Assembly: GCA_027972325.1 (NCBI GenBank)
Contig: JAPMOS010000026.1
Span: forward strand, 20,001 to 84,000
From: Paratrimastix pyriformis
Taxonomy: Eukaryota; Preaxostyla; Paratrimastigidae
Reading direction: 5' to 3'
DNA length: 64,000 nucleotides
The notes beneath the pieces are model-generated. The model was given only the letters and a program-made list of their open reading frames with translations, ran no database searches and had not been told where the DNA came from. The position numbers and the translations under genes were made by a program. Below, in pieces: positions 45,109-55,608 of the stretch (position 1 is its first letter; each line of letters opens with the position of its first letter).

Positions 45109-46011
45109 TCAGCCATGGCAGGGCCAGGCACATTCACAGCAGACACAGACAAGGGGCACAACAACAGGGGCAGCAGGGGCAGGGGCACCCACAGCCGGGG
45201 CGATCGACTTCTTGCCTCCGGGCTCTCCCCCCTTCGCCGAGGCTGGGGCTAGGGTGTGGGAGCTCGCAGGCGGCTTGGCAACCACTGGGTCAGGAACCGG
45301 GGTGGACGGGGCGGTGGGCGCCGCCGGTTGCTGTGCAAACGGGTTCCCAAATGGGGTCGGGACCGCAGGATGATGCCCAGTGGTGACCTCAAAGGGGTTG
45401 GCAGCCCGTCCTTTCTTGGAGCCCGAGAGCGACTTCGGAGAAGGAGGGCTGCGAGGGTGCGGCGGACCTCCACCCAATTGACGGGGTGGGGTGGTGATAC
45501 ATGATGTCGGCCGACACCCACTCATTGAGGTTGTGTGACGTGACGAATCAGACGGTTTCAAAGAGCGGTTGGATGAGGCTGCGGGACCACCAAAACGCAT
45601 ACTCATTGGGAGCTCCTCGGACGATTCCGATGAGATACTCTCCAAGTCCGATTGTCCAGCATGCCACGTGACAGAGCCAAGCACTTGATAAAAGAAGTCA
45701 GTCATAGACGAAACGAGCATTTCTCGCTCGAGGCTGCCGAGCATTTCAACGATCGTCTTCAGCAATGCTCTGGAGACGACCTGCTGCTTGTGAACAGTGA
45801 TGTACCCAAACAATTTCGCAAGCTCAGGAAGCATCTTTTGCGTAAGCACCTTGAAATCGCTGTCCAGATCCGTATAGCGGAGATGCTTTTCAGAGATGTC
45901 GCGGTTCAGGAAGCGCATAAACGGATCATCATTGCGTTTAATTTCGGCATGCGTCATGACGAAGTTGCTGACGTCTCCATCAAGATCGTCATTTTCCGAG
46001 CAGATTTCCAT
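45109..46011 (-). CDS. Hypothetical protein, helical N-terminus and Pro/Ala/Ser-rich tail
   Basis: This 300-codon ORF has an N-terminal helical part ('FKVLTQKMLPELAKLFGYI', 'REMLVSSMTDFFYQVLGSV') and a disordered tail ('NPFEVTTGHHPAVPTPFG'). The tail seems to continue in another frame to about 44930. It may be ORF1 of the adjacent LINE or a separate gene. The stretch 44690-44930 between them shows nothing I can name. Confidence 0.4.
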   Translation of the reverse strand: MEICSENDDLDGDVSNFVMTHAEIKRNDDPFMRFLNRDISEKHLRYTDLDSDFKVLTQKMLPELAKLFGYITVHKQQVVSRALLKTIVEMLGSLEREMLVSSMTDFFYQVLGSVTWHAGQSDLESISSESSEELPMSMRFGGPAASSNRSLKPSDSSRHTTSMSGCRPTSCITTPPRQLGGGPPHPRSPPSPKSLSGSKKGRAANPFEVTTGHHPAVPTPFGNPFAQQPAAPTAPSTPVPDPVVAKPPASSHTLAPASAKGGEPGGKKSIAPAVGAPAPAAPVVVPLVCVCCECAWPCHG

Positions 46012-46035
46012 CCAACAGGACGCTCGGATTTGAAT

Positions 46036-46434
46036 TCAAAAGGACACCAATGCCGGGGGGGGGGCACCAGAAGATTCGCGACCCACGACCTCCGCTCCGC
46101 GACCCTCAGCCCATTCCCGCAGGCGCGGAAATCTTGATTTGTCAATTCCCACCCGAAATGAGGTCTCAGAGTAGTCATCCAACAGGTCCCCTCCCATTTT
46201 CCGGGCACTTTCAATGAGTGTCCGGGCAGCTGGGTGGGAGATTCGGACCACCATCCTCGTTCTCAGAGTTGCCCCCGCACCGTTCTGGGCCGGCAGAGTG
46301 GGTGGACGAGAGGGGTTCACTTCATCCGCGGACAGACTCGCCCCAAGATCCTGCGGTCCACCACGGCCTTTCCTGCGGGGAGCCGGTGTAGCAGTAGCGA
46401 CAGCAGGCGTCGCATCTTCACTTTCCGTGCCAGA
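46036..46434 (-). CDS. Small basic hypothetical ORF
   Basis: Starting at the ATG of 'MSGTESEDATPAVATATPAP', it has about 132 residues with an RKGRGG basic patch and a folded-looking part ('RTRMVVRISHPAARTLIE', 'SFRVGIDKSRFPRLREW'). It could be an ORF1-type RNA-binding protein for the LINE stack downstream on the same strand. The frame is open far upstream but without credible content. Confidence 0.35.
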   Translation of the reverse strand, partial: SGTESEDATPAVATATPAPRRKGRGGPQDLGASLSADEVNPSRPPTLPAQNGAGATLRTRMVVRISHPAARTLIESARKMGGDLLDDYSETSFRVGIDKSRFPRLREWAEGRGAEVVGRESSGAPPPALVSF

Positions 46435-46499
46435 CATACCTGCGAGCCCCATCGCCAAGACCCGCAGAGGCACCTTCGTGAAGACCCAGTGTCGACAGC

Positions 46500-47200
46500 T
46501 TGACAATGCAACGAGGCCTTGTTCAGGACGATCGATGCAAAGATCACTTTCTCGCGTGACCCTCCTCACCTTCCCTTTGCTTTCTCTGCTAGACTTTCCA
46601 GCACTCTTGTCCTCCGTTTTATTGTCTCTTCTGTTCACCCTGCCTCTCCTCCACCCGATTGCAAGTGATGACAGAAGCCCAAGGACACAGACTGATTTTT
46701 TCAAGAGGGAACATAGAGAATAAATGCAATTTGTATCCACTTTGTCTCCAATTCCTTCAACTGGACCCAACGCTGGACCTGCGCGATCGAATAGATGAGG
46801 GGACCAATAGCAGCCATAGGTCCGTACTTCATTCATGCAAGAATTGTTGAAGTAAATGCTACAGTTCAAGTAACCGTTTTGGAAACCCTGGAAGCTTTCC
46901 AGAGGATTGCTGACACGATCGGCCAGGCAATCATCAATCGGGTGGGGACAGCGTGTCACCTCACCATCACGGGGTAAGACAGCGTGTCTTGCCTCCCGAA
47001 AAACGAGGAAACACAAACATCCAACCACCACCAAAACGGACCGGAGAAAAGAATTCAAAGCTTGAATGGTCAAAATAACCGCGGGAGTGTGCGGCTCCTC
47101 GACCAGCCGGTTGGCGATTGGAAGATAAATGAGATGATGCTGATGCTGATGATGATGATGCTGATAATGATGATGATGATTGGATGATGACGAGGACGAG
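46500..47200. other. No supported gene; GAT repeat at the end
   Basis: Only a short GAT/GCT microsatellite (47131-47192) is recognisable. Confidence 0.4.
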
Positions 47201-47204
47201 GATG

Positions 47205-47345
47205 TCAGACCCTGACGACAGCCAAGGCGGCCCCCTACGCCTTCTGCCAGGCCGTTTGCCACGCGGTGCCGGTGGTTCTGTCGGCCCGGGGGACAGTGCC
47301 GCGGGCCGCCCCATGCCGCCAGACCCTATGGGCAACAGCCCAGTC
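47205..47345 (+). pseudogene. Scrap of the GIY-YIG-type LINE (RLE region)
   Basis: The plus strand encodes 'TAKAAPYAFCQAV' then 'CHAVPVVLSARGTVPRA'. This matches the RLE C-terminus of the LINE at 63424-64000 ('AAKAAHYVALCQAV', 'CRAVPVILSARGTVPRA') with a short internal deletion. Both ends are truncated; it stops about 50 bp before tRNA-Asn. Confidence 0.75.
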
Positions 47346-47395
47346 CGGGCCCAACCGCTGGTGACCGCATCCTCATCCGACAAGAAACATACCGC

Positions 47396-47468
47396 GGTTC
47401 CATGGCTCAGTTGGCAGAGCGCTCGGCTGTTAACCGGGAGGTCCTGAGTTCAATCCTCAGTGGAACCG
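47396..47468 (+). tRNA. tRNA-Asn (GTT)
   Basis: A complete cloverleaf: acceptor GGTTCCA pairs with TGGAACC; the anticodon loop CTGTTAA gives GTT; the T arm is CTGAG-TTCAATC-CTCAG; the discriminator is G. No intron. A T8 run (47474-47481) follows as a pol III terminator. Confidence 0.96.
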
Positions 47469-47730
47469 GCTTCATTTTTTTTCATCCCTCGGTCTTCACA
47501 ACACGTCTCCGTCCCCCCGGCAGAATCGAAGTGCCGCACCGAATCTTGGACGCCGAGCGCACCGTGGTGATCGGGATGGGGGTGGGTGGTCCGCAATCGA
47601 AGAGCAAGGGGCAGGGGGGGAGGGGGGGGAGGCCAGAGAGGGATCTCAACTCCCGTCTTGTCACATCTCATCATATATACACTTCACGGATCGCAACAAG
47701 AGAGGGGAGCACATCAACATCATCAGATCA

Positions 47731-49851
47731 TCAGTAGGGCGGCCCAAAGGGGGCCAGGTTAGGCGCCGGCAGGGCCAATTCCACCTGGCTGGGCCAGCAG
47801 CCCGAGACAAGCTCCACCAGCGGACAGGCCAGCACCACCTTGCGCTCCTCCGCGGACACCACGTCGAGAAGGCGCAACTGGGGGCAGGTCAGGAAGACGC
47901 GGGATGGGGCGTGGTCAAGGTCCAGCACCAGGCGGGTCAGTCGGGGCAACCCATCCAGGGCCGCAGTCAGCCGTGGCCAGTCATCCACCACGGCGCCCTC
48001 AGACAGCTCGATCGTATGCAACCGGGTGCCATGACGAGCCAGTAACCCCAGCAGGCTGGCGGCCGCACAGCGGCCCTTGATGACCAGGCCGCAGAGTTGG
48101 GCCCGGGCATCGACCAGCTCGAGGGATGTGAGGTCCGACCCGGTGACTCCGACACCGAGCGTGGTCAGGGATGGGCAGTTCAGTCGGATGCGCATCGCGG
48201 CGGCGCTGGTCCGGTCGATGTCGAAAAGCCGGAGCCCCGGGGCCTCCACTTGCAGGTCGCACTCGGCTACCTCGTTGTCCTCGCCGTCATCTTCATCTTC
48301 CCCCCCGGCATCATCACCGTCTTCTTCCCCACCACCACCAGAATTCTTCGCCGTTTTGGGGCGGAGCGAGACCCACAGATATTCCAGTCGTGCGGGCAGG
48401 ACAAGCGGGCTGGGCAGTCGGGCTACATCGAGGTCCATACACAGATCAACCAGCGACTCGCAGGCGCACACGCTGGCCAGCAGGTCAGCACGGGTCAGTT
48501 TCACGTCGAGCCGTCGGAGCCGGGGCGAGCCGGCCATCAATCCGGGCAGCCAGACGGGGTCCCAGAACCGAATGCGCACCCGCTCCAGGTCAGGCATGGG
48601 AGCGGGAAAGCCCTCGAACCAGGCCGACACGTTCTTCAGCACGCGGAGCCGGGGGCACTTGAGCATCAGCCGATCATCGTGAGTCTCGGGCAGGCGAAGG
48701 TCAACAAGGGCGGGACAGTCAATCGAGAGCGCCTCCACAGTGGTCTCCATATCCCGCAGGCGAAGACTGCTGAGCCGACTGCTGGTGATGCTGAGCGGGT
48801 GCGGGAACTCCTGGACCAGGGCCAGGGCCAGATGGTCCAGCCGGTCAAGCAGGGCGGCCGGCAGGGCGGCGATGTCCTCGGCGCCTCGGTAAAGCGGGCA
48901 ACTGAACTCCAGATGGGTCAGTCGGGTCATGGCGGCCAGCGCGACGAGCAGGGGCGCAAGCCCGCTGACGTCGGGCGCAAAATCGAGTTTGAGGTGGCGC
49001 AGGGTGGGCTGATTGGCGCCCAAGAGCTCGGCCAGATCCGAGAAGCATGTGCAGCCTCGCAGTGTGAGTCGTTCCAGCCCCGAGAGCCAGGGGCCGGGCA
49101 GGTCCCTTTCCTGGCCCGCCAGGTTCATGCTGAGACGGGTGAGCTGCCCTACATGGGGCTCGAGGGCAGCGGGGGAGCAGTATAGGGTGTGGAGCGTGCC
49201 AAGGGACGAGAGACCACCCACGAGGGCATCCAGGCCGGCCGAGGGAGGCAGGTGGCTGAAGCGGAACTGCTGGAGGGATCCTGCCAGGGGTGCCAGGGCG
49301 GCCACGTCCAGTTCGGAGGGGGTCGCCCAGTCGCTGCGGAGCACTGCGAGGCGGGGACAGCAACGGGTGATGGCGGACAGCAAGGGGTTACTGATTTCGC
49401 ACTCGCTGCCGAGGCGGAGTTTCAAGAGCCCCGGAAGGTGGTTCAGGATGCGCTCGATGGCGGGTTCAAAGGTCGTCGGAAGGTATTCGAGGGCAGTGAG
49501 CCGGTCATGTCCGCCAAAGGCCTCATCCACCCAGCCCGAGCAGGCGGCCTCGGTGCACCCACAGCCGTAGAAATATAAACCATCGGTAAACGAAAGTTTG
49601 GAGAGGCCTTTGCATGGGCCAATAAGGGCAGCCAAGGCATCGGCGGTGGGGAGGTCAACAGCCTCATCAGCACCAAATGGATCACAGAACGAGAGTTCGC
49701 GTGGAGTTCCATGAACTCCCATACGAATTTTATGTGAAAGGCTCAACAGTTGGACATAGGTCAGGATCGAGTGCTCCGATGCCTCCGCGATACACGCAAA
49801 GAGATCAGCGGGGAGGGCAAAAAGATCACCCGCCGCAGATTGAGTTTCCAT
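47731..49851 (-). CDS. Large leucine-rich-repeat protein, F-box-like layout
   Basis: The chosen ATG at 49851 ('METQSAAGDLFALPADLF') gives 706 residues with no intron. The frame is open further 5' but that part looks like UTR. The N-terminus ('LFALPADLFACIAEASEHS') resembles a degenerate F-box. A Cys-containing insert ('YFYGCGCTEAACSGW') and about 18 irregular LRRs follow ('LKLRLGSECEIS', 'LERLTLRGCTCFS', 'LRHLKLDFAPDVSG'). An acidic Gly/Glu/Asp linker sits at about residue 490-520 between two LRR blocks. It probably binds other proteins, perhaps as a ubiquitin-ligase adaptor; that is an inference. Its start is 139 bp from the divergent GH1 gene. Confidence 0.8.
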   Translation of the reverse strand: METQSAAGDLFALPADLFACIAEASEHSILTYVQLLSLSHKIRMGVHGTPRELSFCDPFGADEAVDLPTADALAALIGPCKGLSKLSFTDGLYFYGCGCTEAACSGWVDEAFGGHDRLTALEYLPTTFEPAIERILNHLPGLLKLRLGSECEISNPLLSAITRCCPRLAVLRSDWATPSELDVAALAPLAGSLQQFRFSHLPPSAGLDALVGGLSSLGTLHTLYCSPAALEPHVGQLTRLSMNLAGQERDLPGPWLSGLERLTLRGCTCFSDLAELLGANQPTLRHLKLDFAPDVSGLAPLLVALAAMTRLTHLEFSCPLYRGAEDIAALPAALLDRLDHLALALVQEFPHPLSITSSRLSSLRLRDMETTVEALSIDCPALVDLRLPETHDDRLMLKCPRLRVLKNVSAWFEGFPAPMPDLERVRIRFWDPVWLPGLMAGSPRLRRLDVKLTRADLLASVCACESLVDLCMDLDVARLPSPLVLPARLEYLWVSLRPKTAKNSGGGGEEDGDDAGGEDEDDGEDNEVAECDLQVEAPGLRLFDIDRTSAAAMRIRLNCPSLTTLGVGVTGSDLTSLELVDARAQLCGLVIKGRCAAASLLGLLARHGTRLHTIELSEGAVVDDWPRLTAALDGLPRLTRLVLDLDHAPSRVFLTCPQLRLLDVVSAEERKVVLACPLVELVSGCWPSQVELALPAPNLAPFGPPY

Positions 49852-49990
49852 CTGGAGACAAAAAATGGGGCTAATGAAACGGAAGCGGAAACAAACAAAC
49901 CGAGAAGGGAGGCGGACGCAAAACAGATTCCGGTGGCTGACGGCGAGCACCCCTGGTTCTTTCTGCCGCAGCTCAATTCAATTCTCAGCG
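49852..49990. promoter_or_regulatory. Shared divergent promoter region
   Basis: Only 139 bp separate the LRR-protein ATG (minus) from the GH1 ATG (plus). No TATA box or obvious operator is visible. It contains an A-rich stretch (49860-49910), and the two genes must share control elements or have very short promoters. Confidence 0.5.
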
Positions 49991-52900
49991 ATGCTGCGTC
50001 CTCTGCTCTGGGCATTCCTGGTTGTTTTGGCCGCTGCGAAGGTTCCTTCTGAATTTGTTTGGGGAACTTCAGTATCGGCATACCAAGTTGAAGGCGCCTG
50101 GCTTGCTGACGGGAAGGGTTTCTCCACTTGGGACATCTATTCGCACACTCCGGGGCGCATCTATAATGGAGACACAGGTGATGTGGCAAATGATTTTTAC
50201 AACCGCTACGAGGCTGACTTTAAGCTGATGGCAAGGTTGGATTTTGTTGTTGCGTTTGACGATCATTGCTTTCTGTACCCAGCCTCGGCCTCCGGAATTT
50301 CCGCCTGTCCATATCTTGGCCTCGTATTATCCCAGACGGTGTTGGAGCTATCAACCTCAAAGCAATCCAGCATTACCAAGCAATGTTTGACAGCATGCTG
50401 GCTTACAATATCACACCTTATGTGACCCTTTTTCATGGCGACATGCCTGCCCTTATGCTGATGGAACATCAGGTCTCCTTTTGCTTTCTCTGATTTTTTT
50501 CTGAACAGCTTCAATTCTCGAATAGGGATTCCTCGATGCGGATTTCCCGAAGCAATTTGCCAACTATGCTCGTATGTGTTTCCAGTACTTCGGTGATCGG
50601 GTCAAAAACTGGTTCACATTCAATGGTCTGGTCCCATGAATCGACCGGCGCCATCCTGATTATTCTCGAACTCTTGTTCTGTTCAAGAACCCTGGTGCAG
50701 TGCCTGCTTGGGTGACTTCCGTGACCCCGCCCATGACATGTACCGCACCGCCCACAACATTCTGCTGGCTCACGCCGAAGCCGTCAAGGTCTGAAGATAA
50801 GACCCAGATCCAGAAAAAAACATCCTCGATGCCGGGACTCGAACCCGGGTCGCATGGGTGAAAACCATAAATCCTAACCTGCTAGACTACATCGAGAATT
50901 TCATGTGTCTCACAGGAAGGTGATGGGCCCTTCACACTCCGTCTTGGTTTTATCGTTCTGCACGCGTTATCGCATGTCCTGACACAGGCTTCTGCATCCG
51001 CACGCCCTTGGGTTGACGGCCCACACTCACCCCCATGATGACACCCTTTCCCATCCATCTTCACCATTAATCCAGGTGTATCGGAGCCAATTCGGGGCCC
51101 AGCGGGGCCGGATCAGCATTGTGCTGAACTCGGACCACTTCATGCCGGCCTCGGCTCACCCGGAAGACATCGAGGCGGCCGTCCGTCGACACCCCCCCCC
51201 CCCCCCCCTCCCCATCCTCGATCATGGTGATCAATATCGACCCGCTCCGGCCTGGTTCTTTCGTCCTGCCCGCCCCTGCGCCTGCTCTGACTCCCCGTCC
51301 CCGCCCCGCGTCCCGCCCGCACCTCCGCCCTTCCCGCCTTCTCGCTCCCACACCCACTCCACTCCACTCCAACCGCACAGGAGCGTCAATACGACTTCTC
51401 GCTGGGCTGGTTTGTCGAGCCGGTGCTGCGGGGTGACTACCCGGCCCGGATGCGGGCTGCCCTGGGGCCCGATCGGTCCGCTGTCCATGCCGTCATCCAT
51501 CATCATCATCATCATTCCATGATGAATCGGCCACCTCCAAACCACGACTACGTAGAATTTTACAAACCAGTCACAAAAACGGTTACAAACCAGTCGCAAA
51601 AACGGTTACAAACCACAGTCACAAAAACGGTTACAAACCACAGTCACAAAAACGGTTACAAACCAGTTACAAACCAGGGCAAGACCGTACAAGAGCTGAC
51701 ACCTTGACAAACACATTCCCCAAGTACATGCTTGTCGTGGCAGTCTTGTCCGAGTTTTTTTGGTACGACAAGGGCATGACAAGCGCACGACAAACTGGTG
51801 ACAAGGACAGTTTGGGCAAGTTGTACTTTTTTTTTTTTTTTGTCAAACGACTTGACAAAGACAATGACAAAACAGATGCTTGTCCTTTGTGGATTCATCT
51901 TGATATATCCGATCATCTTGGCTCGATGTTGCTTGGCCCCTGATCGGGAAGTGAGATGTCCACTGATCGTGCTTTTTAAGTGAGATGTCCACTTGTTGGT
52001 ATTCCTCCGCCATCACCACCCCCACACCATGATCACACCCCTTTCGTGTGACGCCGGGTGATCCTCAGCCTCCCGCTCTTCACGGCCGACCAGCGCCAGG
52101 CCCTCCGCTGCTCGATCGATTACCTCTCGCTGAACCACTACTCCAGGTCCGCCGCCCGCCGCCCGCCCCCCGCCCCCCGCCCCCCGCCGCTACATCATCC
52201 AATCATCATCCGATCACATATTCGAATGCAGAAGAATCTTCAGTGGTGACACGCCCTCGAACATTTATCGTTCAGCTGGGGTAGTATAGTGGCAGAATTC
52301 TTGCCTGTCACGCAAGAGACCCGGGTTCAATCCCCGGCCCTAGCGTTTTTTGTTCACCCGTTTTTTTTTTTTGTTCCATCTTTTCTTTTCAATTTGTGTG
52401 CGTTTCACAGCTCGCTGATCGCCCGCGGGACGCGCACCACACCGGGAACCAACTGGTACGAGGACTGCAACACCACCTCCTCACACGGTCCGCCGGCTTC
52501 CTGTCCCAGAACCGACCAAGGGTGAGCACAACAAGTCCCGGCTGTTCGACTTTCGTCCCTTTTCAGATTATCGAGCGTCGGTGGTCTAGTGGTAGAATAT
52601 CACGTTGCCATCGTGGTGACCCGGGTTCAATTCCCGGCCGACGCATCATATTTTCCCCCTTTTTTTCCAGACCCCTCCTGGCCCACGACCGACACGGACT
52701 GGGCCTTTGTGGTGCCCGAGGGAATGCGGGGGATCCTCGAACACAGCGCGGCCCGGTATGACACCCTCTGGGCGGCCTGTCCACAGGGTCCGCATCCACA
52801 GCGAGATTCGATGATTTTGAAAAGTAAAATATTAATTTGCAAATCTTGTTAATAACAAGCAACATACTACACACCACCATGGACACCTCCCACCATGGAC

Positions 52901-54917
52901 ACGTACCACATGACGACACATACCACACGACACACCAGCATGGCACATACCACCATGGACACACACCACCATGACACAAACCACATGACACATACCACCA
53001 CGACACACCAGCATGACCGTGGACACATACACACCACCATGACCCACCCACCATGGACACATACTACATGACACATAACACATACCACATGACACATACC
53101 ACATGACACATACCACATGACACATACCACATGACACAGACCACCACGACACACCACCACGATACACACCACCAGGACACATCCCACCATGACACATACC
53201 ACCATGACACCATCGACACATACCACATGACACATTCATACACACTCACCTCATTCTTCTCTTTCACGTGCCGTCCCCGTAGCGGCCAAGGAGCCCCGCC
53301 TTCCGCAGTATACAGTATGTCCAACAATAAACTAGCCACCCATAATTTTTTGGTTCCCCGGGCAAGAGGGGTCCCGGGCTCCGGGGGGCCCCTTGCATTA
53401 TGCTCAGTGCTCCGCCGTGCCTCAGGTCTGCCATCCAGCTCCCCCCAAACGCCTACCCACACCGAGCACAGGATTGATTTTTTTCATGCCTCGACTTTCT
53501 GCCTCGATCGAGCCCGAGTCGCGGTTTTTGTGCAGCAGGGGCGCACCCGCACCTCGGTGGCAGCCGAATTGGGAGTGAACCGGCACACTGTCTCACGCTG
53601 GGCGGTGCGGGTTGGCGCCGGCCAACCGTTGGCGGACAAGGCTCATCTTGGTCGGACAAGGGCCACCACCCCGCCCACTGACCGGAAGATGATTTCCCTC
53701 TCCATGTCCCCGGCCAAGCCCTCCCTGCGGTCCATTGCTGCACAAGTGAAGACTACGAAGGGCACTCACCCCTCCCATGAGACTGTTCGCTCGCGCCTCT
53801 TCACCGTGGGCCTGCGCTGGGGCAATCCGAAGAAACCCACCCTCACCCCGGCCATCATGAAGAAACGGCTCGCCTTTGCCCGTGCCAACCTGCACCGTGA
53901 CTGGAGCTGCGTGCTGTTTTCTGACGAGTGCACCGCCCGCCTGCATGCACAAGCCACGAAGAGTTGGGGCTACCCTGGGAAGCGCAAGCCTGTCCTCACT
54001 GTGAAGCATCCGGCCAAGATTAACCTCCACGGTTGCTTCGGTCAGGGTGGATGGGGACGTCTGTTCCCCTTCCAGGAGAACCTCGCTGCCCCCCTCATGG
54101 CCCGGATTGTGACTGATGAGCTTGTGCCCTCTGCCCTCGAGGTGTGTGTTGAGGGCCCCGAGGGCCGGGTGCTGCTGCATGACAACGATCCCAAGTACCG
54201 GTCCCACTTGGTGACGGACCGGGTCGCCGAGGAGAACTTGACCGACATCGGGCTACCCCCACAGAGCCCCGACCTCAACCCGATGGAAAACGTGTGGGCA
54301 CTCCTCAAGAGGAAGCTGCTTGAACGCCACCCCGAAACGCTCGCTGGATTGATCCGGGTGCTCAAGGCCGAGTGGGCCACCATGGACGCCGACCTCCCTG
54401 AAAAGTTGGCCAACTCGATGCCCGACCGACTTCGTGCCGTCATTCGGGCCCACGGTGGCCACACCAAATACTAAGTGGATGGGTGGAGTCCTTGTGGTGT
54501 TGTGCATGCGTGGCACTCAGAAAAATCCCCGGCTCCCTCTTGGTGCACTCGCTCTGACATGAAAAGGAGTGGCTCGTTTATTGTTGGACATACTGTATTA
54601 CCGAGAACGGGGTTGCCGTCCACGAGGACACCCTCGCTCAGGCCCAGCACGACACGGTCCGTCGATCGTGATCACGCCCCCCCTCTTGGGCACCACCTGC
54701 CCCCTGCCCTGTGTGTGCATCCGATCCGTCGTCGCGTTTTTGACCTGCCAGCGACGAGTCACGAGGGTGGACAGGGCAATGGGAGGTGGGACCGCGTAAA
54801 ATTATGGAAAATGAGGGTGAGGGGGGGAGGGGGGAAGGGGGGAGGATGATGATGATTGGATGATGATGATTGGATTGCTGATGATGGTGTTGATGATGAT
54901 GATGTTGTTGTGGATGT

Positions 54918-54970
<53 letters not shown>

Positions 54971-55608
54971 CTGATGATGATGATGATGATGCTGATGATG
55001 TTGATGTTGATGATGATGCTGATGATGATGATGCTGATGATGATCATTTTGGTGAATCCCCCACACGCAGAAACGGGTGAACTTCTACCGAGACTACCTG
55101 GCCCAGGCGGAGAAGATCTTCGACACCCAGACAGCCAACTTCAAGGGCTACTTCGCCTGGTCATTCCTGGATAACCTCGGTCTGCACCCCCCCCCCCGTT
55201 GATGATGCCCACAGCAAGTTTCGCCTGATCTTTCCTGGATCCCCTCGGAAGAGAACGCTGGCGTTTTGCAAACAATGATAAGTCAGGGAGACGTCATCAT
55301 GATAAAATCGCCCTCTCGCTCTCGTATTGCTTCCTTGGCGAGGGAGGCCGGACGATGACAACTCGTTATTTCGCGTTGTGCCGGTGCCGCGGACACTGGA
55401 TGTTCGGAGTGGTGCGGCTCTGTGTGCGATCTGCTTCTTACCCCGCCGCGTCTTTCCGCCCTTCCTGCCGACCCTGTCTGTGGCGCGGACAGAATGGGGC
55501 AGCGGGTACAGCAAGCACTTCGGGATGGTCTGGGTGGACCGGCCCAGCCTGGCCCGGACCCCCAAGGATTCCATGTACTGGTTCGCGGACCACGCCAAGC
55601 ACGCGTAG
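49991..55608 (+). CDS. Secreted GH1 beta-glucosidase, 12 exons, split by a Tc1-like transposon
   Basis: Exons: 49991-50235, 50283-50472, 50526-50625, 50688-50788, 51076-51180, 51381-51475, 52069-52146, 52411-52487, 52671-52787, 53283-53312 plus 54598-54656, 55071-55179 and 55493-55608. Without the transposon they sum to 1422 bp, 473 residues, the normal GH1 length. A signal peptide ('MLRPLLWAFLVVLAAA') precedes 'FVWGTSVSAYQVEGAW', 'FRLSISWPRI' and 'TPYVTLFHGDMP'. The acid/base motif TFNEP is formed across intron 3 and the nucleophile motif is YITENG. 'GYFAWSFLDNLEWGSGY' and 'KHFGMVWVD' follow. All phases agree. It should cleave beta-glucosides in the lysosome or outside the cell. The Tc1 insertion (53313-54595)interrupts exon 10, so this allele is probably inactive unless the element excises. 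Confidence 0.9.
50824..50896 (-). tRNA. tRNA-Glu (TTC), antisense inside GH1 intron 4
   Basis: A complete cloverleaf: acceptor CTCGATG/CATCGAG, anticodon loop TTTTCAC giving TTC, T arm CCGGG-TTCGAGT-CCCGG, discriminator G. A T7 terminator follows on the minus strand (A run at 50814-50820). Confidence 0.96.
51540..51690. repeat. 'CACAAAAACGGTTACAAACC' minisatellite in GH1 intron 6
   Basis: About six units of roughly 20-23 bp with alternating AGTC/ACAGT joints. A T run at 51828-51841 and no gene follow in the same intron. Confidence 0.9.
52275..52345 (+). tRNA. tRNA-Asp (GTC), sense inside GH1 intron 7
   Basis: A complete cloverleaf: acceptor GCTGGGG/CCCTAGC (one G-T pair), anticodon loop CTGTCAC giving GTC, T arm CCGGG-TTCAATC-CCCGG, discriminator G. 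T6 follows directly (52346-52351). Confidence 0.96.
52575..52645 (+). tRNA. tRNA-Gly (GCC), sense inside GH1 intron 8
   Basis: A complete cloverleaf: acceptor GCGTCGG/CCGACGC, anticodon loop TTGCCAT giving GCC, T arm CCGGG-TTCAATT-CCCGG, discriminator A. T runs follow at 52651 and 52660. The host intron is only 183 bp, so the tRNA fills over a third of it. Confidence 0.96.
52858..53230. repeat. 'CACATACCACCATGACA' minisatellite in GH1 intron 9
   Basis: Irregular units of ACACATACCAC(C)ATGACAC fill the intron before exon 10. On the minus strand they give Cys/Met/Val-rich frames that are not genes. Confidence 0.9.
53313..54595 (+). mobile_element. Intact Tc1-like DNA transposon
   Basis: Terminal inverted repeats of 27 bp start CAGTATGTCCAACAATAAAC at both ends with a single mismatch, and TA target duplications flank them (53311-53312 and 54596-54597). 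Removing the element and one TA restores the codons Pro-Gln-Tyr-Ile-Thr-Glu of the GH1 gene in frame. The near-identical ends, full transposase and exact target site point to a very recent insertion. Confidence 0.95.
53317..54474 (+). CDS. Tc1-family DD34E transposase
   Basis: A 385-residue ORF whose first in-frame ATG lies inside the left inverted repeat ('MSNNKLATHNF'); a later, shorter start is possible. The N-terminal helix-turn-helix DNA-binding part includes 'VAAELGVNRHTVSRW'. The catalytic acids are in 'VLFSDECTA', 'LLHDNDPKYRSH' and 'SPDLNPMENVW', with exactly 34 residues between the second Asp and the Glu, the Tc1 hallmark. No stop or frameshift is visible, so the enzyme may be active and would cut the element at its ends. 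Confidence 0.93.
   Translation: MSNNKLATHNFLVPRARGVPGSGGPLALCSVLRRASGLPSSSPQTPTHTEHRIDFFHASTFCLDRARVAVFVQQGRTRTSVAAELGVNRHTVSRWAVRVGAGQPLADKAHLGRTRATTPPTDRKMISLSMSPAKPSLRSIAAQVKTTKGTHPSHETVRSRLFTVGLRWGNPKKPTLTPAIMKKRLAFARANLHRDWSCVLFSDECTARLHAQATKSWGYPGKRKPVLTVKHPAKINLHGCFGQGGWGRLFPFQENLAAPLMARIVTDELVPSALEVCVEGPEGRVLLHDNDPKYRSHLVTDRVAEENLTDIGLPPQSPDLNPMENVWALLKRKLLERHPETLAGLIRVLKAEWATMDADLPEKLANSMPDRLRAVIRAHGGHTKY
54846..55045. repeat. (GAT)n microsatellite in GH1 intron 10
   Basis: GAT triplets with GTT and GCT variants, ending 25 bp before the acceptor of the exon at 55071. Confidence 0.95.

Noticed and set aside
52501-52525. GH1 exon 8 ending at CAAGG|GTGAGC, a better textbook donor
   Set aside because: It breaks the phase with exon 9. 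Ending at 52487 before GTCCG keeps frame and matches the family's length.
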